From assembly GCA_003510765.1 (NCBI GenBank), contig DOKV01000092.1:1-7466 (forward strand): DNA of 7,466 nucleotides, written 5' to 3'. Both the position numbers and the translations under genes were made by a program. This document shows, one piece after another, positions 6,802 through 7,466 of the stretch. The stretch is from Clostridiaceae bacterium. Lineage in GTDB: Bacteria; Bacillota; Clostridia; Clostridiales; Clostridiaceae. Below the pieces are notes generated by a model. The model was not told the origin of the DNA. It did no database searches and saw only the letters and a list, made by a program, of their open reading frames with translations. Position 1 is the first letter of the stretch; the number at the start of each line of letters is the position of its first letter.

Positions 6802-6830
6802 TTCACTTTGTGGGAATAATCTGATATAAT
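6802..6830 (+). promoter_or_regulatory. Strong SigA-type promoter of the zinc-ribbon gene
   Basis: TTCACT (6802-6807), a 17-bp spacer and TATAAT (6825-6830), with a TGa extension directly before the -10 hexamer. The -35 matches at 4/6 and the -10 is perfect. A T-rich stretch lies upstream (about 6783-6797). Initiation near 6837 gives a leader of about 99 nt. Confidence 0.8.
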
Positions 6831-6836
6831 ATAGTT

Positions 6837-6935
6837 GCCGAAAGGTAATATTATTTAGACACAGTAATTTTCTTAGTGATCCAGGCCTTAGCCTCAGAAA
6901 ACCTGAAAAACTACTGTTGCTAAGGAGGAAAAAAC
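6837..6935 (+). promoter_or_regulatory. 5' leader of the zinc-ribbon gene with anti-Shine-Dalgarno element
   Basis: The leader runs from the predicted start site to the ATG. CCTTAGC (6886-6892) is the exact complement of GCTAAGG (6919-6925), which includes the front of the Shine-Dalgarno AAGGAGG (6922-6928). A second pair, ACAGTA (6861-6866) with TACTGT (6912-6917), could close an outer stem, and AGGC (6883-6886) can instead pair with GCCT (6891-6894). These pairings compete, so the leader could switch between an open and a sequestered ribosome binding site. It matches no riboswitch class I know. Confidence 0.4.
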
Positions 6936-7097
6936 ATGGAAGACAAGAAGATCATGTGCAGAGACTGCGGAAACGAGTTCACATTCACCGTTGGTGAGCA
7001 AGAATTCTACAAGGAAAAGGGATTTGAAAACGAACCAGTTAGATGTCCTGACTGCAGAAGAGCTAGAAAAGCTGAGAAAATGAACGGCAGAAGATAG
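6936..7097 (+). CDS. Small zinc-ribbon protein, CxxC-x25-CxxC
   Basis: A 53-residue protein with two CxxC knuckles, Cys8/Cys11 (CRDC) and Cys37/Cys40 (CPDC), expected to hold one structural zinc. Between them lies an aromatic and acidic stretch ('FTFTVGEQEFYKEKGF'), and the C-terminus is very basic (RRARKAEKMNGRR), suggesting contact with RNA, DNA or the ribosome. Short proteins of this kind are widespread in Clostridia and are annotated only as zinc-ribbon domain proteins; their function is not known to me. It has a near-ideal Shine-Dalgarno (AAGGAGG, seven-base spacer), a strong promoter and a perfect terminator, so it is probably an abundant, independently transcribed product. Codon choice looks biased (AGA for arginine in every case, mostly GAC, AAG and TTC), consistent with high expression. 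trpS follows in the same direction after the terminator. Confidence 0.9.
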   Translation: MEDKKIMCRDCGNEFTFTVGEQEFYKEKGFENEPVRCPDCRRARKAEKMNGRR

Positions 7098-7105
7098 TTC
7101 CTGAG

Positions 7106-7136
7106 AAAGGTAGTTACAATGTAACTACCTTTTTTT
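7106..7136 (+). terminator. Rho-independent terminator of the zinc-ribbon gene
   Basis: A perfect 12-bp stem (AAAGGTAGTTAC at 7106-7117 with 7121-7132) closes a three-base loop and runs into seven T residues (7130-7136). It begins eight bases past the stop codon and separates this gene from trpS. Confidence 0.92.
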
Positions 7137-7148
7137 GCGAGATAAAGC

Positions 7149-7154
7149 TATAAT
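7149..7154 (+). promoter_or_regulatory. trpS: Possible -10 element for trpS
   Basis: A perfect TATAAT lies 54 bases upstream of the trpS start, just past the preceding terminator. The -35 position at 17-bp spacing falls in the terminator arm and T run (TACCTT) and is poor. The call rests on the -10 match and on position. Confidence 0.4.
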
Positions 7155-7208
7155 AGACCAATAGAGAAGACCATCTTTTTCTAAAAATCGTAAATGGAGG
7201 ACAACCCA

Positions 7209-7466
7209 ATGGAAGACAAGAAAAAAATAGTTTTTAGCGCCATTAAGCCATCAGGGGAACTAACCCTTGGCAATTATTTAGGAGCCATCAAAAACTGGAT
7301 TGGCCTGCAAGACGACTACGATTGCTATTACTGCATCGCAGACCTTCATGCCATCACCGTGAGACAAGAACCCAAGGACCTACGAAAGTGGGTGTTAGAA
7401 ATCCTTGCCATTTATGTGGCCTCTGGGCTAGACCATACAAAGAGCGCCCTCTTTGTGCAGTCTCAT
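7209..7466 (+). CDS. trpS: Tryptophanyl-tRNA synthetase (5' part, cut by the window edge)
   Basis: The first 86 codons of a class I aminoacyl-tRNA synthetase that charges tRNA-Trp. The N-terminus has the family signature '[19 protein letters not shown]', in which TLGN (19-22) is the HIGH-equivalent in the form also seen in Bacillus TrpRS. It continues with '[14 protein letters not shown]' and '[13 protein letters not shown]', both characteristic of TrpRS. The KMSKS loop and the rest (a full enzyme is about 330 residues) lie beyond the right edge. The ATG at 7209 follows GGAGG (7196-7200) with an eight-base spacer. The reading frame is open to the last base. No T-box leader is visible in the 111-bp gap after the zinc-ribbon gene. 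Confidence 0.95.
   Translation, partial: MEDKKKIVFSAIKPSGELTLGNYLGAIKNWIGLQDDYDCYYCIADLHAITVRQEPKDLRKWVLEILAIYVASGLDHTKSALFVQSH

Larger units (their letters stand above)
6583..6935. other. Divergent intergenic region between the P-loop and zinc-ribbon genes
   Basis: This 353-bp AT-rich stretch holds no credible gene; the only reading frames are of about ten codons without ribosome binding sites. It contains the minus-strand promoter of the P-loop gene (6636-6664), a nested dyad (6686-6712), an otherwise unexplained stretch at about 6713-6800, and the plus-strand promoter and leader of the zinc-ribbon gene (6802-6935). The promoters point away from each other and their -35 elements are about 140 bp apart, leaving room for shared regulation. 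Confidence 0.7.

Noticed and set aside
1..7466. CRISPR array, defence island, prophage or biosynthetic cluster
   Set aside because: No regularly spaced repeats, no integrase, intact transposase, nuclease or toxin genes, and no synthase or transporter set are present. The identifiable genes are mainly core housekeeping functions.

Overview
The window looks like ordinary chromosome from a low-to-moderate GC Gram-positive anaerobe, most likely of class Clostridia. Support for this comes from strong GGAGG-type ribosome binding sites, SigA-like promoters, compact T-tailed terminators, a RelQ/YjbM-type alarmone synthetase, a TyrRS with a KMGKT signature, and a small CxxC...CxxC zinc-ribbon protein of a kind common in Clostridia. 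The exact genus cannot be fixed from the sequence alone. I see no tRNA, rRNA, CRISPR array, intact mobile element or defence system.

Layout. Six genes lie on the minus strand (about 151-6582) and two on the plus strand (6936 to the right edge). Reading the minus strand in transcription order: (i) a small uncharacterised P-loop ATPase (6582-6166) with a near-consensus promoter and two successive hairpin terminators; (ii) a probable tyrS-phosphoesterase-tkt transcription unit (5924-1962), in which the phosphoesterase start overlaps the tyrS stop by one base, closed by a strong terminator at 1896-1948; (iii) an SDR oxidoreductase (1786-1013) followed by a RelQ-type (p)ppGpp synthetase (939-151) with its own extended -10 promoter, closed by a terminator at 101-136. 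On the plus strand a 53-residue zinc-ribbon protein (6936-7097) has a very good promoter, a roughly 100-nt leader and a perfect terminator. It is followed by the first 86 codons of trpS (7209-7466), which run off the edge.

How the genes relate. The content is housekeeping: two aminoacyl-tRNA synthetases (Tyr, Trp), transketolase of the pentose phosphate pathway, and an alarmone synthetase that links amino-acid and growth state to physiology. No single pathway joins them. Neither tRNA-synthetase gene has a recognisable T-box leader.

Most worth a second look: the P-loop ATPase and the zinc-ribbon gene, which are divergently transcribed from a 353-bp intergenic region carrying a nested dyad; a seven-base element in the zinc-ribbon leader that exactly complements its own Shine-Dalgarno region; and the C-terminal extension of the alarmone synthetase. 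Several gene starts are assigned to internal ATG codons because these are the ones preceded by a proper ribosome binding site.
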